Shown: in pieces, positions 44,662 to 54,932 of the stretch
Numbering within the stretch: position 1 is the stretch's first letter
How the letters are laid out: each line of letters begins with the position of its first letter
Source: Aliarcobacter trophiarum LMG 25534
GTDB taxonomy: Bacteria; Campylobacterota; Campylobacteria; Campylobacterales; Arcobacteraceae
NCBI RefSeq assembly: GCF_003355515.1
Contig: NZ_CP031367.1
Coordinates: 1,054,001 to 1,118,000 of the forward strand
Direction of reading: 5' to 3'
Length of the DNA: 64,000 nucleotides
Notes under the pieces: model-generated
Told to the model about the DNA's origin: nothing
The model's database searches: none
The model's input: only the letters and a program-made list of their open reading frames with translations
Position numbers and translations under genes: made by a program

Positions 44662-45814
44662 TATAAATAGTTTTTCCAAGTCTTTGTAAGCCATCTTTTA
44701 ATATTTCTTTGGGACAAGCAATATTTATTCTTAAAAAGTTATCACCATTTTCTCCATAAGTTATACCAGAGATTACTCTTAATTTTCCAAAATCTTCAAG
44801 CTTTTTAGATAGTTGTTTTGAACCTATATTTAAGTTTGAAATATCTAACCATAAAAGATAGGTAGATTCAGGAACTACTACTTTTATTTTAGGGATATTT
44901 TTGTTTATATAATCAATTAAAAAATCTTTGTTCTCTTCAAGATATACTAAAAGTTCATCAAGCCAATCTTCACAAGACTCATAAGCAGTTATAAAAGCTT
45001 CTATCCCAAAAATATTTATACTATTTGTAAAGTTTTGATTTAAAATTTTACTTATTTTTACTCTATACTCTTGTTTTGCAACAATAATATTTGAAGCTTT
45101 AAGTCCTGCAATATTAAAAGTTTTACTAGGAGCTGTACAAGTAATAGAGTTTTGTAAAAACTCTTCTGAAATTTGTGCAAATGGAGTATATTTATAGTTT
45201 TTAAAGACTAAATCTCTATGAATTTCATCACTTAAAACTACAACATTGTGTTTAATACAAAGTTCACCCATTTTCTTTAACTCTTCATTACTCCAAACTC
45301 TTCCTACTGGATTGTGTGGGTTACAAAGAATAAAAAGCTTTACTTTTTCATCTTTTACTTTCTCTTCAAAATCTTTAAAATCTATTTTATAAAAGTTGTT
45401 TTCATATATTAGATTGTTTGATATGATTTCTATCTCATTTCTCTCTATAACTACATTAAACATCTGATATACAGGAGATTGTATTAAAACCTTATCACCT
45501 TTTTGGCAAAAAGCTTGAACTATTGTACTCAAAGCTGGAACAACACCTATAGTTGGCTCAATCCACTCTTTTTTTATATCAAAACCATATCTTCTTTTCC
45601 ACCAGTTTATCTCTGCATCAAAGTAAGCATTAGGAATAACTGGATAACCAAAAACTGCATGATTTACTCTATTGTTTAAAGCTTTTGTTATCTTTGGAGG
45701 AACTTCAAAATCCATATCAGCAACCCACATAGGAAGAACTTCTTCTTTTGTTGTATCCCATTTTGAGCAGTTTGTATCTTTTCTATTTATAATTTTATCA
45801 AAATTGTATCTCAT
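44654..45814 (-). CDS. MalY/PatB family PLP-dependent cystathionine beta-lyase
   Basis: A 386-aa fold-type I aminotransferase-like enzyme. N-terminal DTTKEEVLPMWVADMDFEVP, the nucleotide-cofactor segment LCNPHNPVGRVW, VLSDEIHRDLVF, PLP lysine in APSKTFNIAGL and C-terminal FLRINIACP are typical of the MalY/PatB group, which cleaves cystathionine or cysteine conjugates to release a thiol, pyruvate and ammonia. Single-gene unit upstream of a chemoreceptor on the same strand. Confidence 0.88.
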   Translation of the reverse strand: MRYNFDKIINRKDTNCSKWDTTKEEVLPMWVADMDFEVPPKITKALNNRVNHAVFGYPVIPNAYFDAEINWWKRRYGFDIKKEWIEPTIGVVPALSTIVQAFCQKGDKVLIQSPVYQMFNVVIERNEIEIISNNLIYENNFYKIDFKDFEEKVKDEKVKLFILCNPHNPVGRVWSNEELKKMGELCIKHNVVVLSDEIHRDLVFKNYKYTPFAQISEEFLQNSITCTAPSKTFNIAGLKASNIIVAKQEYRVKISKILNQNFTNSINIFGIEAFITAYESCEDWLDELLVYLEENKDFLIDYINKNIPKIKVVVPESTYLLWLDISNLNIGSKQLSKKLEDFGKLRVISGITYGENGDNFLRINIACPKEILKDGLQRLGKTIYSL

Positions 45815-45854
45815 ATTTATTACCTTTTTAAAACTAAAGTATAGTAAAAAAGCT

Positions 45855-47972
45855 CTAAAACTTCATTCTTAAGCTATTTTGTACAAGCTCTTTAGCTTTT
45901 TTCTCAGTATCTAAGGCTATCTCTTTTGTCCTTGAAGATACTATAGCATTTTGTTGAGTTTGACTATCTAACTTATCAATCGTGCTATTTATCTGCTCCA
46001 CTCCCAAAAGTTGCTCTTTACTTGAGTGCTCTATATCTAAAATTAGATTTGTAGAACTCTCTATATTGCTACTTAAATTTTGATAATCATTTATCATAGC
46101 TTGAGCTATATCTTTTCCACTATTTGCCAAAGATGTCGCTCTTTGCACTATATCTTTTATCTCATTTGCAGCTTCTGCACTTCTATTTGCTAAATTTCTC
46201 ACCTCTTGTGCAACAACTGCAAAACCTTTTCCAGCCTCTCCTGCTGTTGCTGCTTCTACTGCTGCATTTAGTGAAAGAATATTTGTTTGGAAAGCAATTT
46301 GATCTATTACTCCTATGGCATCATTAATAGTTAAAACAGAGCTATTTATCTCTTGCATTGCACTTGATGTTTTATTTGCCATATCTTCGCCCTTTTTTGT
46401 CTTATCTTGAAGCTCTTTTGAAATATTTGCAATATTTGAGATGGCAAGATTACTGTTTCTTATATTTGAAGTAATCTCTTCAATTGAAGCTGATGTCTCT
46501 TCCAAAGAAGTAGCAGTTGTATTTGCACTAAGATTTAAATTATCTACATTTTCTAAAAGAGTTTTTGAGCTTTTTTCTAATTCAAGTCCCATATTTTTAC
46601 TCTCATTTAACATAGATTTTATCGAGCTTGAAAGGCTATTTATTCCATCAACTAAATTTAAAAGGTGTGCTTTATAATCTCTATTTTCAATCTCTTTTGT
46701 GTAGTCATATTTTGAATACTCTTTTAAAACTTCTAAAATATTTACTATATTCTTCTCTAAATTAGTAGCCATACTATTTAAAACATTTTTTAGATTATTT
46801 AGCGCTGGATTACTTATATTTATCTTTAATCTTTGATTAAAATCTCCATTTGAGAACTCATTTAAAACCAAAATTGCCTCATCTATAAACTCTTTATCCT
46901 CTTTTAGAGAAATTTCCACAAGTTTTATATTATCATTTATCTGTCTTGCTATTTCACCAAATTCATCTACTGTTGAGATATTAATTAGTTCCACACTATT
47001 TGATTTTTTATTTAAATAGTTAAAAAATGACCCTAATGAATTTTGAATATCTTTTAGCGATTTTAGAGCCAGTTTTAGAGTAAAGAATATTGCAAAGCTA
47101 AGTAAAATTGTAGCAATAATAGATACAAATATTATCATATACATTGTTTTATAAGCACTTTCCAAAATCTCTTTATACTTTACAACTGAAACAATTTTCC
47201 AATTCCAAGCATCATAACTCTTTGAAATAATTAGATAATCTTCACTATTTTCAATCTCAAAATTATCCTCTATATTTAATATTTTATAGTAACCACTTTT
47301 TGCAATCGTTTTGCTCTCAATAGATTTCTTAAACTCTTGCATATCATTTGTAATATCAAATCCAATATATGAAACCGCAATAATTTTTCCATCTTTTTTT
47401 ATTGGAATATATTTTGACATATACTCTTTGCCAAATAGTAAAGCTTTTCCAGTAAAAGACTCTCCTTTTATCAAGTTTTTGTAGCTAGGATGAGTTTTAT
47501 CTAGTTTTGTACCTATTGCCCTGCTTCCATCCTCTTTTTTTACATTTGTAGAAACTCTTATAAAATCATCTCCTGATTTTACAAAAATTGTTGCTACAGA
47601 ACCATTTGAAACTTTTTGGAAATAATCGACTATATCATAGTTCAGATTGATTGCTTTATTATTTATATGTAAAAGCGGAGTTTTGTTTTCACCTATTTGT
47701 ATAGTTGTATTATAATCAACATCTATTCCTAAAAGCATACTATCAAAAAGATCTCCAATACTATTTGCTCCCAAGATTGCAACTGTATTAAAAGTTGAGA
47801 TATTCTCTAAAATAAGATTTGTCTCTTTATTTAAGAACTCTTCATGATTTTTTTTCATTGTGCTAAAAGTGTTGTTTATTACAAAAAAAGATAAAACAGT
47901 CATTGAGATAATCACTGCTAGAACAGAAGCCACTATTACCTTGGCAGTAATTGATTTTTGTATAAAATTCAT
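45855..47972 (-). CDS. Methyl-accepting chemotaxis protein with Cache-type sensor
   Basis: A 705-aa receptor: membrane helix near residues 13-33, periplasmic Cache_3-Cache_2-like domain (about 40-270; [35 protein letters not shown]), second helix near 275-300, a HAMP-like helical region with the shared [15 protein letters not shown] segment, and a signalling domain with the hub [15 protein letters not shown]. It lacks the CheR-docking tail. A 16-bp inverted repeat lies just before its ribosome binding site (AGGAAAAC). Ligand unknown; Cache domains bind small metabolites. Confidence 0.9.
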   Translation of the reverse strand: MNFIQKSITAKVIVASVLAVIISMTVLSFFVINNTFSTMKKNHEEFLNKETNLILENISTFNTVAILGANSIGDLFDSMLLGIDVDYNTTIQIGENKTPLLHINNKAINLNYDIVDYFQKVSNGSVATIFVKSGDDFIRVSTNVKKEDGSRAIGTKLDKTHPSYKNLIKGESFTGKALLFGKEYMSKYIPIKKDGKIIAVSYIGFDITNDMQEFKKSIESKTIAKSGYYKILNIEDNFEIENSEDYLIISKSYDAWNWKIVSVVKYKEILESAYKTMYMIIFVSIIATILLSFAIFFTLKLALKSLKDIQNSLGSFFNYLNKKSNSVELINISTVDEFGEIARQINDNIKLVEISLKEDKEFIDEAILVLNEFSNGDFNQRLKINISNPALNNLKNVLNSMATNLEKNIVNILEVLKEYSKYDYTKEIENRDYKAHLLNLVDGINSLSSSIKSMLNESKNMGLELEKSSKTLLENVDNLNLSANTTATSLEETSASIEEITSNIRNSNLAISNIANISKELQDKTKKGEDMANKTSSAMQEINSSVLTINDAIGVIDQIAFQTNILSLNAAVEAATAGEAGKGFAVVAQEVRNLANRSAEAANEIKDIVQRATSLANSGKDIAQAMINDYQNLSSNIESSTNLILDIEHSSKEQLLGVEQINSTIDKLDSQTQQNAIVSSRTKEIALDTEKKAKELVQNSLRMKF

Positions 47973-47986
47973 CTAGTTTTCCTATA

Positions 47987-48024
47987 TTCATATTATGGTA
48001 AATAAAATTTTACCATAATATGAA
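47987..48024. repeat. 16-bp perfect inverted repeat before a chemoreceptor gene
   Basis: TTCATATTATGGTAAA / TTTACCATAATATGAA with a 6-nt loop, between alr and the receptor gene. The U-rich side is upstream, not downstream, of the hairpin for minus-strand transcription, so it is not a standard terminator. It could be an operator or a leader structure controlling access to the receptor's ribosome binding site 8 bases later. Confidence 0.6.
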
Positions 48025-48059
48025 AAAAATAACTATTATTTTAGAATAAAATATGTTTT

Positions 48060-49091
48060 TTAAACTATCTCTCTTTTTATACTCTCTTTTAGGCTACAAG
48101 TTATCTCATATGTGATTGTATTATGAATTTTTGCTAGTTCTCTTACATCATCAAAAAGACAAACTTCTTTTTCGTCACTATTTATGGATAAATTATCCAT
48201 AGAAACACGACCTAAAACTCGAAATCCTTTTGGTGTTGTGTAGTTGTGATTTTCATTAAGTCTTAAAAAACCATCTCCATAACCTATATCATAAGTTGAA
48301 ACTATCATATTTTCATTAGCAGTAAATTTCCCACCATAACCTACACTTTGAGCTTTTTTTAACTCTCTAGTTGCCATTTTTGAAGCCCAAAGGCTCATTA
48401 CAGGTTTTAGTTTTGGAAAATCAAATGGTAAATCATCTTCTAAATATCCATAAGTAGCAATTCCTACTCTTGCAAAATCTTCATTTAGTTCTTCAAAATT
48501 CTTTTCTCTAAAAAGTGCACTTGAGTTACAAGAGTGAAAAGCTGGGATTGGTAAAAAAAGTTTTTCACATACCTCTTTTACCTTATATTTTGCTTTGGAA
48601 AAAAGTTCTTTTTGGAAGAAAAAACTTGTTGATAATTCATCTGCACCTTTATGGTGTGTGAAAACCCCAGTAATATTGACTTTTCGCTTAGAAAGCCCTA
48701 AAATAGCCTCTTCTATATCATCTATTGCTATTCCATTACGATGCATACCTGTATCTATTTTGATATGTACATTACTATTTTGTGGAATCTTTTCTATATT
48801 TTCAAGAGTGTTTAATGCTATGTGAAAAGTATGTGAATAGTTGTTGAAATCATTTGGAGCTAGGATTAAAATATAAGGAAAATAATCCTTTATTTTTTTT
48901 GCATCTTCTACACTTTTTACAACTGCTTTTTTAATACCAAACTCTTTTGATAATTTTGCAACTTCAATTATCCCATGACCATATGCATTATCCTTTAAAA
49001 CTACAGCAACTTTATCTTTACTTGTTGCTTTTTTACTTATAAGTTCTAAATTATAAAAAAGATTATCTTTATTTAATAATATTCTAGACAT
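48060..49091 (-). CDS. alr: Alanine racemase
   Basis: A 343-aa PLP enzyme that makes D-alanine for peptidoglycan. PLP lysine in [11 protein letters not shown], catalytic tyrosine in [10 protein letters not shown], and [36 protein letters not shown] are all present. I chose ATG 49091 (AAGGAAG upstream) over 49115; it overlaps the uvrC end by eight bases. Slightly short for the family but complete. Confidence 0.92.
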   Translation of the reverse strand: MSRILLNKDNLFYNLELISKKATSKDKVAVVLKDNAYGHGIIEVAKLSKEFGIKKAVVKSVEDAKKIKDYFPYILILAPNDFNNYSHTFHIALNTLENIEKIPQNSNVHIKIDTGMHRNGIAIDDIEEAILGLSKRKVNITGVFTHHKGADELSTSFFFQKELFSKAKYKVKEVCEKLFLPIPAFHSCNSSALFREKNFEELNEDFARVGIATYGYLEDDLPFDFPKLKPVMSLWASKMATRELKKAQSVGYGGKFTANENMIVSTYDIGYGDGFLRLNENHNYTTPKGFRVLGRVSMDNLSINSDEKEVCLFDDVRELAKIHNTITYEITCSLKESIKREIV

Positions 49092-50925
49092 ACTCTTCCT
49101 TTTTAAAATAATCAACTATTTTCTTTGAATCAGCTTCATTTAAAACAGCTTTTAACTCTTCTAAACTTGCACTTTTAATCTTTTCAAACTCCCCAAAATA
49201 TAGTAAGAGTTTTTTAATTTTTGCCTCTCCTATTCCACCTATTTGCAGTAGTGAAACCTTTTTATCCTCTTTTATCTTCTGTTTTTTATGAAAACTAATA
49301 GCAAATCTATGAGCTTCATCTCTTTGTCTTTGAATAAATTGTAATCTTTTATCACTAGGTAAAAGGTTTATACTCTTATATTTTCCATCTTCTCTAAAAT
49401 GAACTATATCTTTTGCATTTCCTTTGGCTCTATATGCTTTGGCATCTACTTTTTGTTTTGAAATTGCAATAATATCCAAATTTACCCCAATACTTTGTAC
49501 AATATCAAAAGCTAGTTTTAGCAAAGTCTCTCCACCATCTATAATCCACAAATCAGGAGCTGGATTTTTCAAAAAGCTATCAACTCTTCTAATTAACATC
49601 TCTCGCATTTGAGAATATTCATCTAAACTTTCAAGATTATAGTGCCTAAAAGCTTTTTTATCAAAAGAGTTTAACTCTTCACTCCAAACAACCATTGCTC
49701 CAACTGTTGCTTGTCCCATTAAATGGGAATTATCAAAACTCTCTATTAAGTTAGGAGTTGTTTGAAGAGAAAACAACTCTTTTATCTCTTCATAAATTGT
49801 AGTCTCTATTTTTGAAGCTTCAACTCTTAGAAGTTCATCACAATTACTTAAAGCAATTTTTACAATAGTCGCTTTTTTATCTATCTTTGGATTTGTTATT
49901 CTAATCTTTTTATTAAATTTACTATATAAAAACTCTTCAACATCATCTAACTCTAATATATCATCTGCAATAATAATCTCTTTTGGAGTTATCAAAATTT
50001 CGTTTGAATAGTAGTTTATTATAGCTCTTTTGTAAGCTTCTTCAATATCAAATTCTAAAATATCATTTATTTTTATGAAATCATAGTTTGAAGAGGCAAG
50101 TTTTCCATCTCTTATAAACATACGTACAAGAACAGCTCTTTTTTCAATACTTTTTATAGCAAAAATATCTAAATCTTCATTTGTTGCCAAATCAATAGCT
50201 GACTTAATTTGTGATTTTTCTATAGTTTTTATCCTATCTCTTAAATTCAAAGCCTCTTCAAAACGAAAATTATCTGAATACTCTTTCATCTTCTCTTTTA
50301 GTCTAGCTATAAGTTTTGATTTATTATAAATATAAGTTAAGGCTTCATCTAAAAGTTTTTTATACTCTTCTTTACTTATTTTACCCTCACATGGAGCTTT
50401 ACATTTTTCTATTTGATAAAAAAGACAAGCACTTTTACCTTTTATGCAAGACTTTTTTTGAACCAATGGAACTATCTCATATATGCTATCTAGCATATCT
50501 TTTGCTCCACTTGAGTATGGTCCAAAATACTTTATATTTTTTCCTTTTTCTATCTTTCTTGTAATTTCAAGTCTCGGGAAATCTTCATTTAAATCTACAA
50601 AAATATATGGATAGGTCTTATCATCTCTTAAAAGTACATTGTATTTTGGTTTAAGTTGCTTTATTAAAGAGTTTTCAAGAATTAGTGCCTCATTTTCATT
50701 TGGAACAATAATCCACTCCAAAAAAGTAGTTTCACTAATCATTTTATATATTCTTGGACTTAGTTTATCAGCAGGTAGAAGTTTTGGAGTGAATTTAAAA
50801 TAAGATTTTACTCTGTTTCTTAGAATCTTTGCTTTTCCAATATATAAAAGATGCCCATTATTATCAAAATATTGATAAACTCCAGCATCCTTTGGTAACT
50901 CTTTTATTTTATCTTCTAAATTCAT
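49084..50925 (-). CDS. uvrC: Excinuclease ABC subunit C
   Basis: A 613-aa nucleotide-excision repair nuclease: N-terminal GIY-YIG domain ([20 protein letters not shown]), a four-Cys region around residues 160-180, UvrB-binding helix hairpin ([17 protein letters not shown]), RNase H-like domain ([28 protein letters not shown]) and C-terminal helix-hairpin-helix ([16 protein letters not shown]). Length is normal. It diverges from the chemoreceptor gene at 51044. Confidence 0.95.
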   Translation of the reverse strand: MNLEDKIKELPKDAGVYQYFDNNGHLLYIGKAKILRNRVKSYFKFTPKLLPADKLSPRIYKMISETTFLEWIIVPNENEALILENSLIKQLKPKYNVLLRDDKTYPYIFVDLNEDFPRLEITRKIEKGKNIKYFGPYSSGAKDMLDSIYEIVPLVQKKSCIKGKSACLFYQIEKCKAPCEGKISKEEYKKLLDEALTYIYNKSKLIARLKEKMKEYSDNFRFEEALNLRDRIKTIEKSQIKSAIDLATNEDLDIFAIKSIEKRAVLVRMFIRDGKLASSNYDFIKINDILEFDIEEAYKRAIINYYSNEILITPKEIIIADDILELDDVEEFLYSKFNKKIRITNPKIDKKATIVKIALSNCDELLRVEASKIETTIYEEIKELFSLQTTPNLIESFDNSHLMGQATVGAMVVWSEELNSFDKKAFRHYNLESLDEYSQMREMLIRRVDSFLKNPAPDLWIIDGGETLLKLAFDIVQSIGVNLDIIAISKQKVDAKAYRAKGNAKDIVHFREDGKYKSINLLPSDKRLQFIQRQRDEAHRFAISFHKKQKIKEDKKVSLLQIGGIGEAKIKKLLLYFGEFEKIKSASLEELKAVLNEADSKKIVDYFKKEEYV

Positions 50926-50992
50926 TTTGCAATAGTATCTAAAAACTCTTTTTATTGACTTTATAAGCTATTTTGTTGCTAGTAATGAATTA

Positions 50993-51034
50993 TATAATAC
51001 CGCCCAAAACAATGAATCTAACTTAAATAGGGGA
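50993..51034 (+). promoter_or_regulatory. Chemoreceptor promoter and G-rich leader
   Basis: TATAAT at 50993-50998 implies a start near 51005 and a leader of about 39 nt. The leader contains TAGGGGA (51028-51034), which may serve as the Shine-Dalgarno sequence nine bases before the ATG and is complementary to the terminator loop of the candidate sRNA at 29008-29127. Confidence 0.45.
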
Positions 51035-51043
51035 TATTAGAAG

Positions 51044-53461
51044 ATGAAAAATTTGAATTTTGGTACAAAATTATTATTGCTCTTAGTAGCAAGTGTTGTA
51101 CTATCACTTGGAACTATGATTTTTTTTACAACAAAGAAACAATATGAAAATGCAGAAAATCAAGCAAAAGAGTATATAAAGGTTACTGTTAAATCTTATG
51201 CAAATGAACAAAAAACTATTTTAGATAGTACAATAGATGTAGTTTTTTCTATGGTTAATAGAATTGAAACAGGTATAAAAACAGATGAAAAACTTACAAA
51301 AGCTGGTATGGTCGAATTTGAAAAAAATATATTGAAAAATAACGATTTTTTATTTTCAGCTTGGATTGGCTTTTCTGATGATTCTTATTTATTTGATAGA
51401 TATGATGGTAGTGACAAAAATCCATACTACACACCAAAAGGGATTTTTCAGCCTTTAGTTACATCAATTGGTAATGGAAAATATGATGTAGAGTATCTTC
51501 CTGAATTTAATAAAAATGATATATATTTAAAACATGCTATAGAAACTGGAAAAGTTGCTATAACAGAGCCATACACTTATGAGATGGCAAATGGAAAAAA
51601 AGTTTTAATGGTATCTATTTCAGCTCCAATTTTTGTAAATGAGAAAATTATTGGTGTTGTTGGTGTTGATTTCTCTTTGGAAACTTTAAATAAAAAAATC
51701 TCTGAATTAGTTTTATTTGAAACAGGGTATCTATCTTTATATGAAACAAATGGGATAGTTGTATCTCATCCTAAAACTGAAAGTATTGGTAAACCTTTTT
51801 CAGATTTAACAACAAATCCTATTATTCTGAGAATTGTTGAAGATGGAGTAAAAGGTAAAGATTATGACTATATATCTAAAGCTTTAAGAGATGGGAGAGA
51901 ATCATATACATACTCTTACCCTTATGAGTTTGGAGATACAAAACAATATTGGATGATGGCTTGTTCTGTTCCTGTTGAAGAGTTTATGAAAGAGATAAAT
52001 GCAGTACGAAACTTCTCTTTAATTTTTGCTTTAATAGTAACAGGATTAATCATAGCAATAGTAATGTACAGTATGAAAACACTAAGTAGAAATTTAACTC
52101 TTATAAGTAATGGTCTTCTAAGTTTTTTTGCTTTTTCAAATAAAGAGAGCACAAAAGTTGAGCTAATAAATCTTAATAGTACAGATGAGTTTGGAACTAT
52201 GACAAAAGTAATAAACCAAAACATTGTAAAAACACAAGATTTAATAACTCAAGACAATGCTTTAATAGAAGATGTAAAAAGAGTTGTAAATGAGGTAAAA
52301 TCTGGGAATTTAGATTCAAAAATAGAAAAATCAACTATAAATGAAGAGCTAGAAGAGTTAAAAAGTAGCTTCAATGAGATGCTTGAAGTTACAAAAAGAA
52401 ATGTTTGTTCTGATATAAATAGAGTTGTTGATGTTCTTGATAACTTTGCAAAACTAAACTTTACAAAGAAGATAGAAAATGACAATGGAAAAGTTGCAAG
52501 TGGTATAAATCAACTATCAACAATTATAAATCAAATGTTAGCTGAGAACAAATCAAATGGTTTAACACTAGAAGAGAGTTCACATCTTCTATTATCAAAT
52601 GTAAATAAATTAAACTTAAGTTCAAATGAAGCAGCAGCATCACTAGAAGAGACAGCAGCAGCATTAGAAGAGATAACTTCAAATATAAGAAATAATACAG
52701 AGAGCATTGCAAAGATGTCACATCTTTCAAATGGTGTTACAAAAGCAGTAAATGAAGGACAAGCTATGGCAAATCAGACAACAACTGCAATGGATGAGAT
52801 AAATACACAAGTAAATCTTGTAAATGAGGCAATAGGAGTAATTGATAATATAGCATTTCAAACAAATATTCTTTCACTAAATGCAGCAGTAGAAGCAGCA
52901 ACAGCAGGGGAAGCAGGGAAAGGGTTTGCAGTTGTTGCACAAGAGGTAAGAAATCTAGCAACAAGAAGTGCAGAAGCTGCAAAAGAGATAAAAGAGATAG
53001 TAGAAAGAGCAACAGTAAAAGCTAATGAAGGAAAAACTATTGCTACAAATATGATAGATGGATATAAAAACTTAAATACAAATATCTCTTCAACAATGAA
53101 TTTAATATCTGATATAGAGAATGCTTCAAAAGAGCAACTATTAGGGATTGAACAGATAAATGATGCAGTAAATCAATTAGACCAACAAACTCAACAAAAT
53201 GCTATGATAGCTAGTCAATCACATGATATTGCTCTAAGTACAGATGAGATAGCAAAACTAATAGTAGAAGATGCTAATCAAAAAGAGTTTGTAGGTAAGA
53301 GTGAGGTAAAAGCTAAAGAGATAGGATTAAAGAAAGAGGTAAAAGAGCATATAATAAACTCTACAGCTAAAAAGACAGTAAAAGCAAATCAAAATACAAA
53401 CACTTCTAAAGTAAAAGAGATTAAAGATAACTCTAATAGTGATGAGTGGGAAAATTTTTAA
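51044..53461 (+). CDS. Methyl-accepting chemotaxis protein with dCache domain and CheR-docking tail
   Basis: An 805-aa receptor: membrane helix near residues 8-28, periplasmic dCache_1 domain (about 35-310; [49 protein letters not shown]), second helix near 325-345, HAMP-like region, signalling domain with hub [15 protein letters not shown], a flexible Lys-rich linker and the C-terminal pentapeptide EWENF, which fits the W-x-x-F docking signal for CheR/CheB. From 52605 onward the gene is almost identical to the receptor gene at 54916. Ligand unknown, perhaps amino or organic acids as for many dCache receptors. Confidence 0.92.
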   Translation: MKNLNFGTKLLLLLVASVVLSLGTMIFFTTKKQYENAENQAKEYIKVTVKSYANEQKTILDSTIDVVFSMVNRIETGIKTDEKLTKAGMVEFEKNILKNNDFLFSAWIGFSDDSYLFDRYDGSDKNPYYTPKGIFQPLVTSIGNGKYDVEYLPEFNKNDIYLKHAIETGKVAITEPYTYEMANGKKVLMVSISAPIFVNEKIIGVVGVDFSLETLNKKISELVLFETGYLSLYETNGIVVSHPKTESIGKPFSDLTTNPIILRIVEDGVKGKDYDYISKALRDGRESYTYSYPYEFGDTKQYWMMACSVPVEEFMKEINAVRNFSLIFALIVTGLIIAIVMYSMKTLSRNLTLISNGLLSFFAFSNKESTKVELINLNSTDEFGTMTKVINQNIVKTQDLITQDNALIEDVKRVVNEVKSGNLDSKIEKSTINEELEELKSSFNEMLEVTKRNVCSDINRVVDVLDNFAKLNFTKKIENDNGKVASGINQLSTIINQMLAENKSNGLTLEESSHLLLSNVNKLNLSSNEAAASLEETAAALEEITSNIRNNTESIAKMSHLSNGVTKAVNEGQAMANQTTTAMDEINTQVNLVNEAIGVIDNIAFQTNILSLNAAVEAATAGEAGKGFAVVAQEVRNLATRSAEAAKEIKEIVERATVKANEGKTIATNMIDGYKNLNTNISSTMNLISDIENASKEQLLGIEQINDAVNQLDQQTQQNAMIASQSHDIALSTDEIAKLIVEDANQKEFVGKSEVKAKEIGLKKEVKEHIINSTAKKTVKANQNTNTSKVKEIKDNSNSDEWENF
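52605..53461 (+). repeat. 857-bp direct repeat, copy 1 (3' half of chemoreceptor gene)
   Basis: Matches 56039-56895 with four substitutions found by eye (52705, 52759, 52918, 53107), all third-codon and silent. It encodes the signalling hub, linker and EWENF tail. Confidence 0.9.
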
Positions 53462-53467
53462 ATTTAA

Positions 53468-53493
53468 GCACTTATAGCAAAAACTATGAGTGC
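53468..53493. terminator. Hairpin between receptor gene and GIY-YIG gene
   Basis: GCACTTATAG / CTATGAGTGC (10 bp with one G-U, CAAAAA loop). On the minus strand it is followed by TTAAATTTAAAAATTTT, so it may end the convergent GIY-YIG transcript; no U-tract on plus. Confidence 0.4.
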
Positions 53494-53522
53494 CATAAAA
53501 TAAATAATCTAAATGTTAGAAA

Positions 53523-54599
53523 TTAAAAGACTCTTTGGGTATTTAATTTTGGTAATTCACCATGTAAGTATATAAAATGATTAATAATTTTCCTTTCAAA
53601 ATCTCTATATTCCAGAATTTTAACAAATCTAAAATAAAGTCTATCTCCATTATTAATTAAATTTTTAATCTCTGATATATGTGCATATTTTGTAATATAT
53701 GTTCTTAATCTTTTTTTTATATCTTTTGATGAGCCTATATAAATAACTTTATTTGTCAAAAATGGATATATTTCAATTTTACTAGAAGACAATTCATAAA
53801 CTCCTTTTATATTATTTGGTAAATAAGATATGTTTTTTTTATTTAACTCTCTTTTATTTGAAAAGAAATTTGTAATTAATAAACTCGAATCTATATCATC
53901 TTTTTTATTAACCTTTGAAATTAAATACTTATTTCTAATATCACATATAACCCTTCTTGATAGTTTTATATTGTATTTTTCGTATAATAAGATTGATATT
54001 TGTTCATCACTTCTTAAACTATTCATATTACTATTAATAATATCTTTTATGTATATTGAATAAATAAACCTTTTTCTAGGCATTAAATAATCTAATTTAT
54101 GAATGCATCTATTAAATAAAAAATAGGTATGAGTTAGTACTTTTGATAAAACTGAACTATCAATATATTTATCATAAACTTTTATATATCTAATTATAAA
54201 CTCTTCTCTATCAATAATTTTCATATTAAAAAAATGGTTTGTATTTAAAAAATCTTTTTGTAAAAATATTAAAAGTTTTATTATATTAAACCTAGTTTCA
54301 TTTACTATATTAATGTTCATAAGTTTTAAATGGTTATCATTTTCTAATTTCTCTTGATAATCAAATTTAATCAACAAAAGTTTATAAAAACAATATTTTG
54401 TATCTTCATACTTAAAATAACTATTTGATAATATTGTTCCAAAAAAATCTTTTGAAAAATACTTTACAATAACTTTTTTTTCTTTACAAGCCTTCTTGAA
54501 CCATTCAGTATTTAATACTTGTTCTTTTATATATTTAATATATTTATTTAAACTCATAGCATATAGTTTATTCATAATTAAATAAAACGAAATATTCTT
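53523..54599 (-). CDS. GIY-YIG nuclease with central sigma-54-DBD-like region
   Basis: A 358-aa protein (numbering from ATG 54599; a TTG at 54620 would add seven residues). The C-terminal 90 residues form a GIY-YIG nuclease domain with all expected residues: GVYEL, VIYIGSS, Arg in IKKRLRTY, Glu in FERKIINHF and Asn in PKLNTQ, with a longer than usual GIY-YIG gap. The middle (about residues 103-228) looks like the end of the core-binding region and the DNA-binding region of RpoN: LIFLQKDFL, PRKRFIYSIYIK, SDEQISILLYEKYNIKL and SRRVICDIRNKYLI, the last aligning with the RpoN box ARRTVAKYR. The N-terminal 100 residues are unassigned. Very AT-rich codon use. It lies between two receptor genes with identical 3' halves. 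Confidence 0.65.
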   Translation of the reverse strand, partial: KNISFYLIMNKLYAMSLNKYIKYIKEQVLNTEWFKKACKEKKVIVKYFSKDFFGTILSNSYFKYEDTKYCFYKLLLIKFDYQEKLENDNHLKLMNINIVNETRFNIIKLLIFLQKDFLNTNHFFNMKIIDREEFIIRYIKVYDKYIDSSVLSKVLTHTYFLFNRCIHKLDYLMPRKRFIYSIYIKDIINSNMNSLRSDEQISILLYEKYNIKLSRRVICDIRNKYLISKVNKKDDIDSSLLITNFFSNKRELNKKNISYLPNNIKGVYELSSSKIEIYPFLTNKVIYIGSSKDIKKRLRTYITKYAHISEIKNLINNGDRLYFRFVKILEYRDFERKIINHFIYLHGELPKLNTQRVF

Positions 54600-54668
54600 C
54601 ATAAAAACAATTCTACCCAAATATTAAATTAAAAAATTTAATCAAATTTAATAAAAAAACTTTGGTTT

Positions 54669-54697
54669 TATAATTGAAAGATAAGATAAGATAAGAT
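54669..54697 (+). promoter_or_regulatory. -10 box followed by four AAGAT repeats
   Basis: TATAAT (54669-54674) is followed by four tandem AAGAT units (54678-54697) that cover the probable transcription start and leader of the small gene/receptor operon. Copy-number change would alter the leader, not the frame, of the gene starting at 54723. Confidence 0.5.
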
Positions 54698-54722
54698 GAA
54701 AATCTATTTTAAGGAGAAGAAA

Positions 54723-54932
54723 ATGTTAGACAAAAAAAACTCAGAAATTTATACTCTAACCATGGAATTACTAGAGTATGTTGAAAATGAATATTTGTCA
54801 CATAAACATGACTTTAATGATATTTCTAAAAGAATCTTTTTAAAAGATATTATTAATAAAGTACATGAAGTAAGAATACTAGTTCAAAAATATAATTTAC
54901 ATAAGGAGCAAATGGATGTTAAAGAATTTTAG
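54723..54932 (+). CDS. Small unknown protein translated with a chemoreceptor
   Basis: A 69-aa charged helical protein ([34 protein letters not shown]) without signal peptide, membrane helix or known domain. AAGGAG precedes ATG 54723; an ATG at 54696 lacks a ribosome binding site and abuts the repeats. Its last 17 bases overlap the receptor gene starting at 54916 in another frame, so expression is likely coupled. A role as partner or modulator of that receptor is inference. Confidence 0.6.
   Translation: MLDKKNSEIYTLTMELLEYVENEYLSHKHDFNDISKRIFLKDIINKVHEVRILVQKYNLHKEQMDVKEF

Noticed and set aside
52524-53012. Leucine-rich open frames on the minus strand opposite the chemoreceptor genes (also at 4682, 46124, 55961 and 56198).
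   Set aside because: They are antisense shadows of the hub region; repeated GCA/GAA/ACA codons read backwards give Leu/Phe-rich frames, with no start signals or independent conservation.
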